Of a stretch of 30,876 bases of DNA, positions 1 to 8,326 are shown piece after piece. The stretch lies in assembly GCA_963981015.1 (NCBI GenBank), contig CAXCCG010000024.1, forward strand, positions 1 through 30,876, written 5' to 3'. Source of the stretch: Thiopontia sp013349825. Its GTDB lineage: Bacteria; Pseudomonadota; Gammaproteobacteria; GCF-002020875. The translations under genes and the position numbers were made by a program. The notes under the pieces were generated by a model, which had not been told where the DNA came from, did no database searches, and saw only the letters and a list, made by a program, of their open reading frames with translations. Every line of letters starts with the position of its first letter. The first letter of the stretch is position 1.

Positions 1-12
1 ACAAGGATATTT

Positions 13-31
13 TTGTAACAAAATGTTACAA
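13..31. promoter_or_regulatory. Perfect dyad, possible operator
   Basis: The two arms TTGTAAC and GTTACAA are perfect 7-bp inverted repeats separated by five bases, a geometry typical of a dimeric repressor or activator site. No gene between the window edge and position 278 is convincing, so the regulated gene would lie to the left, outside the window. The arms could also form a weak AT-rich hairpin. The regulator is unknown. Confidence 0.3.
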
Positions 32-278
32 GGCTCAAGCGTAACTTCTCAATAACCGGCTCCGTCCCGAATTGTGTGGATAATCAAGCATCATGCAGCC
101 ACACACTGACCACAAGATATGGTAGTGGATCTAAACGGCGACCTAACTAAAGGACAACAACCTCACTACCATCAAACACAGCCCAGGATTTTCCACCAAT
201 AAATCACCAGACCAGCCCACTAACCGGATCTGTATGAAGTGGCTGCCCGGAGGAGAACGCAGATCGAGAAGCTCCACG
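32..278. other. Intergenic stretch without a recognised gene
   Basis: No open frame here has plausible coding character. The only structure seen is a 9-bp inverted repeat, ATGGTAGTG at 119-127 against CACTACCAT at 164-172, with a 36-base spacer. It has no T-run next to it, so it is not called a terminator. Confidence 0.4.
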
Positions 279-413
279 TCAATACTCACTGCCTATGCTC
301 AACACGACACCAACAAGCACCGACAGTAGCAGGAGAATCGGCAGGACAATCTGTCGAAACTTCTTCTTGAGTGGATAGGCGGCCTCAAAATCTTCCTGCA
401 GTGGGTCGTTCAT
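279..413 (-). CDS. Small single-pass membrane protein, 44 aa (hypothetical)
   Basis: This short frame starts with ATG at 413, 31 bases after the stop of the flavoprotein gene and on the same strand. The first 20 residues are polar and end in a basic KKKFR cluster. Residues 21-40 form one uninterrupted hydrophobic segment rich in Leu and Val, followed by a short SEY tail. A basic cluster before a single membrane helix suggests an inner-membrane micro-protein with its N-terminus in the cytoplasm. A longer frame reaching 575 exists, but it overlaps the upstream gene and its extra residues look like random translation. No clear Shine-Dalgarno sequence is visible, so translation may be coupled to the gene before it. 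The function is not recognised, and it may not be a real gene. Confidence 0.4.
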   Translation of the reverse strand: MNDPLQEDFEAAYPLKKKFRQIVLPILLLLSVLVGVVLSIGSEY

Positions 414-444
414 AGATTTGTGCTGGCTCTGTTTGTGCTGACTT

Positions 445-2601
445 TTAACTGCGTCTCCAGCGATGAAAACGCTCCACCCAGCGCAGCAGCCCATCTGGTT
501 TATGTGCCCGCTTCCAGTTTCCGGCGACATATTTATTGGCCTCGGCAAGAGTGGGATAAATATGGATGGTGCCAAGAATTTTATTCAACCCGAGTCCATA
601 CTTCATGGCTGTCACAAATTCAGCAATCAGATCTCCGGCATGAGATCCTGCGATTGTGACTCCCAGAATTTTATCCTTGCCTGGCACCGTTAATACCTTG
701 ACCAGACCATGATCCTCTTCATCGGCAATCGCGCGATCCAGATCATCTATGCCATAGTGGGTCACCTCATAGGCAATCCCCTGCTCTTTTGCCTCAAGCT
801 CATTAAGCCCTACACGCGCCACTTCAGGATCGGTGTAGGTTGCCCAGGGGATGACGGAGTAATCTGCCTTGAACCGCTTTAACGGTGCAAAGAGTGCATT
901 AACCGCAGCATACCAGGCCTGGTGAGCTGCGGTATGGGTAAACTGGTAGGGGCCGGTAACATCGCCACAGACATAAATATTGGGATAGTTGGTGGTCAGA
1001 AACGGGTCAGCTGCAACGGTACCGTTATCATTTAAGGTCACGCCCAGCTCTTCGAGACCAAAGCCACTGATATTGGCCTTGCGACCCAGTGCGATCAGCA
1101 CCTGATCAAAACCGACCCTGACCTCCTCGCCCTCAAATTCACACACAACAAATTTTTCTTCATCCTGAATTTCAAACCGTTGTGCTGTATGACCTGTAAG
1201 GACAGACATCCCCTCTTGCTCAAAGCGCTGACGCACCAGTTGTGACACCTCAACATCCTCACGCGGCATGACCTGTGGACCTCGTTGGATCAGGCTGACC
1301 TTGACTCCGAGCCGCTGAAAACTCTGAGCCAGCTCACAGCCAATCGGACCACCTCCCAGCACCACCATACGCTCGGGCCGCTGACGTAGATTCCAGACGG
1401 TATCTGAGGTGAGATAGTCGATCTGGTCCAGTCCCGGAATCGGGGGCACCATCGGCCTCGCCCCTGTGGCAACAATAATGGCACGGCTGCTGATGGTTTT
1501 CCCGTTGATCTCCACCTCCCACGGGGAGCGTATCGTCGCCTCACCGGTGAGACACTCTACGCCAAGGTTAGAGTAGCGTTCAATCGAGTCATGCGGCTCT
1601 ACTTTAGTGATGACTCGTTGCACCCGCTCCATCACCTCGGCAAACTCATACTCTACTGTGGTGCTCCTGAAACCAAACTCTTGCGCCCGGTTTGCGTAGG
1701 CGACCATCTTTGCGGAGCGGATCAGTGCCTTGCTCGGCACACAGCCGGTATTGAGGCAGTCACCACCCATTTTGTGGCGCTCAATCAGGGCCACCTTGGC
1801 CTTGACTGCTGCTGCAATGTAGGAAGAGACCAGCCCCGCTGAACCCCCACCAACCACTGTAAGGTTGTAATCAAATTGCTGCGGACGCTGATACCCCTTG
1901 AGAATTTGCCGAGCCTTAAAACCTTCAACCCCCTTCTTGGCGATCAATGGAAACACCCCTAACAGGGCAAAAGAGAGCAGTAACGGCAGCGAGAGGATAC
2001 CGGAGAGCGAATCAAGACTGGAGAGCTGCACTCCGGCATTTACATAGACCAGCGTTCCGGGAAGCATTCCCAGCTGGCTGATAAAGAAGAACTTCCAGGT
2101 TCTCAGGGCGGTAATTCCCATCACCAGATTGATCATAAAAAACGGAAACAGGGGGATCAGGCGTAAGGTGAAGAGATAAAACCCGCCCTCCCTCTCAATC
2201 CCCTGATTAAAGGTTGCCAATTTGTCCTGGAAACGCTGCTGAATGGTGTCCCGCAATAGAAAACGTGACGCCAGAAAGGCTACTGTTGCACCGACTGTAC
2301 TGCCGAGTGAGACCGCAATCGTACCCACCCCAAGACCAAATGTGGCCCCTCCGGCCAGGGTCATAATGACGGCCCCAGGCAGGGACAAACCGGCGACAAG
2401 AATATAGATCGCGACATAGGCCGCTACAATTGTGAGCGGATCATTGGAGTAGAGATCCTGCAACTCCTGTCGCTGGGACTGCAGCAGTTCAAGGGTCAGA
2501 TAACGCCCCAGATCAAAGGCAAAAAAGCTGCCGATGAGCAGCAGTATTACGAGCAATAAGAGTGTGCGGATCAGCATCTGTCTGGAACTGGATGGCATCA
2601 T
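445..2601 (-). CDS. VTT-domain / mercuric-reductase-like FAD oxidoreductase fusion
   Basis: This 718-residue protein joins two modules. Residues 1-225 hold a TVP38/TMEM64 (VTT, DedA-like) membrane domain with several hydrophobic segments and a conserved GGFYLFTLRLIPLFPF stretch. Residues 240-700 form a class I pyridine-nucleotide disulfide oxidoreductase. It has an N-terminal FAD-binding VVGGGSAGL motif, the redox pair C282 and C287 in GGDCLNTGCVPSK, a second dinucleotide-binding motif VVLGGGPIG, and a dimerisation domain. The position that is the active-site His in lipoamide dehydrogenase is Tyr682 (HIYPT), which argues against a lipoamide dehydrogenase. The protein probably reduces a disulfide or quinone-type substrate with NAD(P)H at the inner membrane, but the substrate is unknown. 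ATG ATG opens the frame at 2601 with only a weak AGG upstream. A mini-repeat lies between it and the aldehyde dehydrogenase gene. Confidence 0.85.
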   Translation of the reverse strand: MMPSSSRQMLIRTLLLLVILLLIGSFFAFDLGRYLTLELLQSQRQELQDLYSNDPLTIVAAYVAIYILVAGLSLPGAVIMTLAGGATFGLGVGTIAVSLGSTVGATVAFLASRFLLRDTIQQRFQDKLATFNQGIEREGGFYLFTLRLIPLFPFFMINLVMGITALRTWKFFFISQLGMLPGTLVYVNAGVQLSSLDSLSGILSLPLLLSFALLGVFPLIAKKGVEGFKARQILKGYQRPQQFDYNLTVVGGGSAGLVSSYIAAAVKAKVALIERHKMGGDCLNTGCVPSKALIRSAKMVAYANRAQEFGFRSTTVEYEFAEVMERVQRVITKVEPHDSIERYSNLGVECLTGEATIRSPWEVEINGKTISSRAIIVATGARPMVPPIPGLDQIDYLTSDTVWNLRQRPERMVVLGGGPIGCELAQSFQRLGVKVSLIQRGPQVMPREDVEVSQLVRQRFEQEGMSVLTGHTAQRFEIQDEEKFVVCEFEGEEVRVGFDQVLIALGRKANISGFGLEELGVTLNDNGTVAADPFLTTNYPNIYVCGDVTGPYQFTHTAAHQAWYAAVNALFAPLKRFKADYSVIPWATYTDPEVARVGLNELEAKEQGIAYEVTHYGIDDLDRAIADEEDHGLVKVLTVPGKDKILGVTIAGSHAGDLIAEFVTAMKYGLGLNKILGTIHIYPTLAEANKYVAGNWKRAHKPDGLLRWVERFHRWRRS

Positions 2602-2622
2602 GGATTTACCTGTTAAAGTTTA

Positions 2623-2653
2623 GGGAACCTCTGAACATTAAGTCTGGGGTTCC
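2623..2653. repeat. 31-bp internally deleted copy of the MITE-like repeat
   Basis: The segment starts GGGAACCTCTGAA, continues with AAGTCTGGG and ends GGTTCC, with TTA on both sides (2620-2622 and 2654-2656). The same left end is found on the 264-bp element at 23325-23588. Only the left end and the last few bases are kept, so this looks like an internal-deletion derivative. The arms can pair over 6-8 bp, so the transcript could fold here between the aldehyde dehydrogenase and flavoprotein genes. Confidence 0.6.
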
Positions 2654-2672
2654 TTAGTAATGGAAGAAGAGT

Positions 2673-4094
2673 TCAGCCGTTCATAACAATCATCTTTGAG
2701 ACCTGCATATCATGCAGTGTGTGTGGGATACCCCCCACTCCCAACCCTGACTGACGTAAACCGGCAAAAGGCATCCAGTCCACCCGGAAGGCGGTATGGT
2801 CATTCACCATCACTGCCGATGCATCCAGATTGCGATAAGCGTGCAGGGCACTATCAATCTTTTGGGTGAAGACTGCTGCCTGAAAGGCGTAGGGCAGTGC
2901 GTTGGCCTTTGCTATGGCCTCGTCAATATCACTATAGGGGGTGACGCTGATGACCGGACCAAAGATCTCTTGTTGACTCACCTTGCTCTCGCTTGCGGGA
3001 TTATAGAGTACGGTACAGCTATAACAGCTCTCTGTGAGAGGCTCACCACCAGCCAGCAACTCTGCACCCTCCGCAAGCGCCTCGTTCACCCATTGGTTGA
3101 CCCGCTCTACCTCTGCCGGTTGAATCAGTGGCCCCACTTCGGTCTCCTCTTTGAGCGGGTCACCCACGACCAACTGTTTCGCCTCTGCCGCAATTTTCAA
3201 TGCCAACTCACGGGCTATGGATTCGTGCGCAAAGACCCGCTGCACCGATACACACACCTGTCCCGCATGGTATAACCCGCCCTTAACCAGTTTTGGCAAG
3301 GCGTCCTCTAGTTCAGCATCTTCAGCCACAATCACCGGTCCGACTCCGCCATGCTCCAGCGCACAACGGGTGCCGGGGGCCAGCTTGCTGCGCAGCATCC
3401 AACCAACCCGTGCGCTGCCAATAAAGGAGAAGAAACCAACCCGTTGATCCGAGACCAGTGATGTACTGATTGCGCTCTCCCTGATCACCAATGGCTGACA
3501 CCACTCAGCAGGCAGACCTGCCTCACGCAGCAGATCGACAAAATTGAAACAGGATATCGGTGTATTTTTGGCGGGTTTAACAACCACCGGGCAGCCTGCC
3601 GCTATGGCTGGCCCAACCTGATGCACAATGAGGTTCAATGGATGGTTAAAGGCGCTCACCGCCACTACCACCCCAATCGGTTCATGGCTGGTAAAGGCGA
3701 GTCGTCCTGCAGATGCGGCATTGACATCCATCGGTATCACCTCTCCGCCACCACTACGCAGAGTCTCTATACAGATATTAATTCCATCAATGGCGCGAGC
3801 CACCTCTACTCTGGAGTCGAGCAGCGGTTTCCCCCCTTCGGCTGCGGCATCTTGTGCCAGGGCTTCTGCCCTCTCTTTCATCAGTTCTGCCACACGCTGC
3901 AAAATCTCAACTCTCCGGGGCTGTGGTAACCACCGTTTTCGATCTTTGAAGAGATTATTGGCAGTGGTGAGAGCCTGTTCAACGATAGAGGCATCGGCCA
4001 CCTCTACCGTGGCAATCGTTTCACCATCATAGGGACAAGTGACTTCTATGGTGTCACTGGTTTTGGTCGGGTAATCCAGTTTTATGTGGCGCAT
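2673..4094 (-). CDS. NAD(P)+-dependent aldehyde dehydrogenase
   Basis: This 473-residue protein has the full catalytic set of the aldehyde dehydrogenase superfamily. N150 is in FNHPLN, the general base E247 is in LEHGG (usually LELGG), and the nucleophile C281 is in GQVCVS, with the usual spacing of 34 residues between Glu and Cys. The conserved EIFGPV stretch follows near residue 390. It oxidises an aldehyde to the acid in the cytoplasm. The substrate cannot be read from the sequence; succinate-semialdehyde and lactaldehyde-type enzymes look broadly similar. A GGAG Shine-Dalgarno sequence lies 7-8 bases before the ATG. The gene begins 12 bases after the stop of the acetolactate-synthase remnant, which suggests the two were once one operon. 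Confidence 0.9.
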   Translation of the reverse strand: MRHIKLDYPTKTSDTIEVTCPYDGETIATVEVADASIVEQALTTANNLFKDRKRWLPQPRRVEILQRVAELMKERAEALAQDAAAEGGKPLLDSRVEVARAIDGINICIETLRSGGGEVIPMDVNAASAGRLAFTSHEPIGVVVAVSAFNHPLNLIVHQVGPAIAAGCPVVVKPAKNTPISCFNFVDLLREAGLPAEWCQPLVIRESAISTSLVSDQRVGFFSFIGSARVGWMLRSKLAPGTRCALEHGGVGPVIVAEDAELEDALPKLVKGGLYHAGQVCVSVQRVFAHESIARELALKIAAEAKQLVVGDPLKEETEVGPLIQPAEVERVNQWVNEALAEGAELLAGGEPLTESCYSCTVLYNPASESKVSQQEIFGPVISVTPYSDIDEAIAKANALPYAFQAAVFTQKIDSALHAYRNLDASAVMVNDHTAFRVDWMPFAGLRQSGLGVGGIPHTLHDMQVSKMIVMNG

Positions 4095-4106
4095 TTTTCT
4101 CTCCGG

Positions 4107-4367
4107 CTAAATAAACTGACTTTTTTCTTGAATCTCATGGTTGAGGATACGGTCATTGTCCGAGTAATCCACTGGTACTTCAATCAGATGAACACCCGGT
4201 GTATTGAAACAGCGCTCCAGTAGCTCAACCAGATCATCACTGCGTTGCAGACGATGCCCTGCAACCCCATAGCTCTCGGCATATTTTACAAAATCTGGAT
4301 TTGTCAGATCCAGCCCAAAATCTTCAAACCCCATATTTGGCCTGGCTCGCTTTGTAGTTACGGACAA
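4107..4367 (-). pseudogene. C-terminal remnant of an acetolactate-synthase-like TPP enzyme
   Basis: About 75 residues match the extreme C-terminus of the acetolactate synthase large-subunit family. They start at MGFEDFGLDL and run through NPDFVKYAESYG and the terminal GVHLIEVPVDYS strand. The other 470-500 residues, including the cofactor-binding core, are missing. In the same frame upstream there are only about a dozen unrelated codons before a TAG at 4404-4406, and the antiporter gene ends at 4409. The putative start is TTG. The gene therefore looks cut by a deletion whose breakpoint lies between about 4335 and 4408. A protein of this size could not bind thiamine diphosphate or catalyse the reaction. 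Its close spacing to the aldehyde dehydrogenase suggests a former two-gene operon. Confidence 0.75.
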
Positions 4368-4408
4368 ACCAGAACGTGATGAACCTGCATTGTCTTGACT
4401 CTTCTACT

Positions 4409-6109
4409 TCACACGGCCTGATCTGCTTGGCCGCCACCGATTTCAATATGGTAGTGGCGACGGTAGGCCTCGATTAGCGCCTCTCCTTCAGCCATTTCGA
4501 TTCCTGTATCGGCAAGCGCCATTCTAGCCAGTTCCAGACTCGCCTCAATATTCTCGGAGACCACATCGGATGCCCCCAGCTTACGCAGCGCGATACACTG
4601 ATCAATGTTGTGCCCACGCGCGTAGAGTTTTACATGGGGATAATTACTGCGTAGATATTCAACCAACTTCTTTGCGGATTTAGGGTTGTTGATGGTGACA
4701 ATCACCGCAGCAGCTTCGTTGATTCCTGCTGCTTTCAACAGTTCCGGGTTGTGCCCATCCCCGAAGTAGACCGGATGTCCTTTAGCTCGCTCCTGCTCAA
4801 CGATTACTGCACTGCTATCCAGTGCCACAAAAGGGTGTCCCGCCATTTTTAACACATCACCAATACGGTGCCCGACCCGACCAAACCCAATCAGAATAAC
4901 CGAGGCGGCCACCGGCTGCTCAATAACCGGATCAATTTCACAAGTAATGCAAGCCGGTCTTTTGGCCATACGTTGTGCCACATGGGCCAACAGTGGAGTG
5001 GCCAACATGCTCAACAGCACCACCAGTAACAGCTGCTCAAACAGTGCGTTCTCTAGCAGTCCGGCCTGAAATGCCAATGAAAAGAGCACCAAGGCAAACT
5101 CTCCACTCTGTGCCAATACCAGTGCCACTGCACCACTCTGGTTAGGCTTCAACCCATACCAGCGTGCCACCGGATAGAGCGACGCTATTTTAATGACAAT
5201 AAGCAGCACAACCAACCCCAGAGAGCGTAACGGTTGATCCAGCAAGAGCCCAAGATTGAGCGACATCCCCATCGACATGAAGAAGAGTCCCAACAGCAGG
5301 CCACGAAAGGGGTGAATCTCTGCCATCACCTGGTGTTTATAGGAGGAGTTTGAGAGCAGTATACCCGCCAGAAAGGCACCCATCGCCATCGACAGCCCGA
5401 TATGCTCAGTAATCAGTGCGATACCGAGTACAACCAGCACTGCGGTTGCAGTAAAGATCTCTGAACTTTTGGACAATGCAATTCGGTGGAGAATCGGGTG
5501 CAAAAAATAACGTCCGATAACCACAACTGCACCCAAAATCAGTAGAGATTCCGCTACAGCGAGGCCGATATCTGCCCCGATACTCAGCTCGGGCATCGCC
5601 AGTAGTGGCACAAGCGCCAGCAGCGGCACCACCGCCAGGTCCTGCAGCAGCAGGATGGCAAAGGAGCTGCGACCATAGACCGAGTTGAGACATTTATTCT
5701 CTGTCAATAACTGTAATACAAAGGCGGTTGAAGAGAGTGCCAGGGCGAGACCAATCAGGATCGATGCCTTCAGTGCGATACCAAACAGCAGGTGGCAGAC
5801 TGCGATCAACAGCACCCCGGTCACCATGACTTGCGCACTCCCCATCCCGAACACCATGCGGCGAATCTTCCACAATAATTCAGGCTTGAGTTCAATACCG
5901 ATCACAAACAGCAGCAGTACCACACCGATCTCGGCAAAGTGGCTCACCTCACTGGCATTGGTGATCAACCCCAGACCAGAAGAACCGACCACGCCGCCTG
6001 CAACCAGAAAACCGGGAACTGCCCCAAGCCGGACCCACTGCGCTACAGGCACCACAATGACGGCTGCAACCAGCAGAATAATGAGATCAATCAGATAGGG
6101 GTGTGTCAT
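4409..6109 (-). CDS. Kef/YbaL-type monovalent cation:proton antiporter (CPA2) with RCK domain
   Basis: The protein has 566 residues. The first roughly 385 form a polytopic CPA2 antiporter domain with about 12 hydrophobic segments and motifs such as ELKPELLW, LALSSTAFVLQLL and LLLQDLAVVPLL. Residues 405-530 form a TrkA-N/RCK nucleotide-binding domain with the Rossmann pattern GFGRVG. The architecture and length match KefB/KefC/YbaL proteins, which exchange K+ (or Na+) for H+ at the inner membrane and are gated by nucleotide or glutathione ligands. The ion and ligand cannot be decided here. It follows ppk1 by 23 bases on the same strand and so is probably co-transcribed with the polyphosphate genes. 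The ATG at 6109 has only a weak AAG upstream. Confidence 0.85.
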   Translation of the reverse strand: MTHPYLIDLIILLVAAVIVVPVAQWVRLGAVPGFLVAGGVVGSSGLGLITNASEVSHFAEIGVVLLLFVIGIELKPELLWKIRRMVFGMGSAQVMVTGVLLIAVCHLLFGIALKASILIGLALALSSTAFVLQLLTENKCLNSVYGRSSFAILLLQDLAVVPLLALVPLLAMPELSIGADIGLAVAESLLILGAVVVIGRYFLHPILHRIALSKSSEIFTATAVLVVLGIALITEHIGLSMAMGAFLAGILLSNSSYKHQVMAEIHPFRGLLLGLFFMSMGMSLNLGLLLDQPLRSLGLVVLLIVIKIASLYPVARWYGLKPNQSGAVALVLAQSGEFALVLFSLAFQAGLLENALFEQLLLVVLLSMLATPLLAHVAQRMAKRPACITCEIDPVIEQPVAASVILIGFGRVGHRIGDVLKMAGHPFVALDSSAVIVEQERAKGHPVYFGDGHNPELLKAAGINEAAAVIVTINNPKSAKKLVEYLRSNYPHVKLYARGHNIDQCIALRKLGASDVVSENIEASLELARMALADTGIEMAEGEALIEAYRRHYHIEIGGGQADQAV

Positions 6110-6132
6110 CTTATTATGCTACCACCAACAGA

Positions 6133-8283
6133 CTACCCTTTTTCACCTTGTCTAAGTCTCTTCTTGAAGCGGTTGAGCAGCTTGCTTCGCATCTGTGATT
6201 CACGATGCTTAAGAGCTGCATTCATGCTCTTCTCTGCCGCCTCTGCCAATAACTGCTGCGCACTGCGATTGCTCCCTTGTGGATTTCTCTGGATATAACT
6301 ACCATCTGGCTGCATCTCCCATGCCCCACGCTGGTCACCCAACTGCGCATCGAGGGTCATTCTCAGCTCCTGACGCAGCGCCCCCTCTTCAACCGGTGCC
6401 AATACCTCAACACGACTTTCCAGGTTGCGCTTCATAGAGTCTGCAGAGCCGATAAAGTACTCCTCTTCGCCACCATTGTAGAAGTAGTAGATCCGCCCAT
6501 GCTCCAGGAAACGACCCACAATACTAATCACATTGACTGACTCACTGAGCCCCTCAATTCCGGGACGCAGACGGCAGGTATCACGAATAATCAGATCAAT
6601 CTTTACCCCTGCCTGCGCTGCCTGATAGAGTGCGAAAACCACATCCGCATCCTCCAGCGCATTCATCTTGAACTGAACCAGACCATTTTGATACTGCTTG
6701 TGATTTTCTACTTCATGTCCAATTTTCTCAATCAGCTTTTTCTTCATCATCTTCGGTGAAGTAAGGATCTTTCGGTATTCCCGCTCTTTGGGGCCATAAC
6801 CGGTCAGCAGATTGAATAGTTCTGTCAGATCATTGCCAATATCTTCATCACGGGTCAAGAGGCCAAAGTCGGTATAGAGCCGCGCTGTGCCGCTATGGTA
6901 GTTACCGGTGCCGATATGACAGTAGCGCGCCAATCCATTGTAATCCTGTCGCACGACCAAAATAGTTTTACAGTGCGTTTTGAGACCAATCACTCCGTAG
7001 ATCACGTGAATCCCCTGCTGCTCCAGTTCACGTGCCCAGTGGATGTTGGCCGCTTCATCAAAGCGCGCCTTGATCTCTACCAGCACGGCGACCTGTTTGC
7101 CATTCTGCACGGCACGAATCAGGTGGCGAATTAATTTTCCATCCGGTGCTGTGCGATAGAGGGTCATTTTGATGCCCAACACCTTGGGGTCGGTGCTCGC
7201 CTCCCGTACAAACCGTTCGACCGAGTTGGCGAAAGACTGGTAGGGGTGGTGCAGTAACAGCGGGCCATTATTGCGGATAATATGGAAAATATTCTGGCTA
7301 TTCTCAGCCAGCAGCGGGTGGTCCAGCGGATGTAGTTCAGCATCATGCAGTGCAGGAAGATCAATCGATGCAATCTGAAACAGATCATGCATTGCCAGAT
7401 TGTCCTGCTCAAACACATCTTCCTCCTGATCGAGTCCCAGTTCAGCGGCCAACATGCCATAGTGAAGGGGATCACAACCACGACTCACCTCAAGCCGCAC
7501 AATAGGTGCAAAATGGCGCTCTTTAACCTCTGACTCAATCATTGAGAGGAGATCATCGGCCCCCCCCTCACTCTTCTCGACACTCGCATTGCGGGTAATG
7601 CGGAACATCTCATGCGAAATCACCTCCATGCCCGGAAACAGCAGATCCAGATTATAGGTGATCAGCTCTTCGATCAGAATATAGCGATAGCCTGACCCTT
7701 CACATTCAACCGGGTAATAGCGCGGCGCAAACTCTTTATGTAGTGGCACCTTGATGCGTGCCAGAACCGGGGTCTCCTCCTGCGGGTAACGTAGCGTTAC
7801 TAACAGGTTAAGGTTGAGATTTGAGATAAAGGGGAACGGATGTGACGGGTCCATGGCCAACGGGGTCAGCAGTGGCAGCACCCGCTCTTGAAAGGCCTTT
7901 CTCATCGACCCCTGCTCACTCTCCGTCAGATCCTTGTAACAGACAAGATCGATATCCTCTCTCTTCAACTCTTTTTTCAATGCCCTCCAGATTTCACTCT
8001 GACGAGCCTGAATCTCACGTACCACTTTGTTGGACTCACGAATCTGCTGCTGTGGTGTCCGTCCATCCACGGTGGGCTCTTTATAACCGGCAGCAACCTG
8101 CTGTTTGAGCCCTCCAATCCGTTTCATGTAGAACTCATCCAGATTGTTACTCACAATTGCAATAAACTTTACCCGCTCCAGCAGAGGATTACGTGGATCT
8201 TCTGCCTCGTGCAATACCCGTTGATTAAAGGCGAGCCAAGTCAACTCCCGATTAAGGTACAACGTACTCTCTTTCAGCTCCAT
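6133..8283 (-). CDS. ppk1: Polyphosphate kinase 1
   Basis: PPK1 reversibly makes polyphosphate from the gamma-phosphate of ATP. The 716 residues cover the whole family (E. coli 688). The N-terminal domain starts with the typical LYLNRELTWLAFNQRVL. Two phospholipase-D-like domains hold H437 (GLKTHCK) and H456 (YCHIGTGNYH), 19 residues apart as are His435 and His454 of the E. coli enzyme, where the first carries the phosphate. The C-terminus is a basic tail rich in Lys and Arg. The gene starts 43 bases after the stop of the PPK2-type gene, so polyphosphate synthesis and use appear to share one transcript. Confidence 0.97.
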   Translation of the reverse strand: MELKESTLYLNRELTWLAFNQRVLHEAEDPRNPLLERVKFIAIVSNNLDEFYMKRIGGLKQQVAAGYKEPTVDGRTPQQQIRESNKVVREIQARQSEIWRALKKELKREDIDLVCYKDLTESEQGSMRKAFQERVLPLLTPLAMDPSHPFPFISNLNLNLLVTLRYPQEETPVLARIKVPLHKEFAPRYYPVECEGSGYRYILIEELITYNLDLLFPGMEVISHEMFRITRNASVEKSEGGADDLLSMIESEVKERHFAPIVRLEVSRGCDPLHYGMLAAELGLDQEEDVFEQDNLAMHDLFQIASIDLPALHDAELHPLDHPLLAENSQNIFHIIRNNGPLLLHHPYQSFANSVERFVREASTDPKVLGIKMTLYRTAPDGKLIRHLIRAVQNGKQVAVLVEIKARFDEAANIHWARELEQQGIHVIYGVIGLKTHCKTILVVRQDYNGLARYCHIGTGNYHSGTARLYTDFGLLTRDEDIGNDLTELFNLLTGYGPKEREYRKILTSPKMMKKKLIEKIGHEVENHKQYQNGLVQFKMNALEDADVVFALYQAAQAGVKIDLIIRDTCRLRPGIEGLSESVNVISIVGRFLEHGRIYYFYNGGEEEYFIGSADSMKRNLESRVEVLAPVEEGALRQELRMTLDAQLGDQRGAWEMQPDGSYIQRNPQGSNRSAQQLLAEAAEKSMNAALKHRESQMRSKLLNRFKKRLRQGEKG

Positions 8284-8326
8284 CCTGTCTGCATCCTTGG
8301 TTAAATGGTTTTGAACAACAAGCGGA

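Noticed and set aside
7743..7765. TGGCAC...TGCGT sigma-54-like match
   Set aside because: It lies inside the ppk1 coding region with no gene properly placed downstream on that strand, so it is a chance match.
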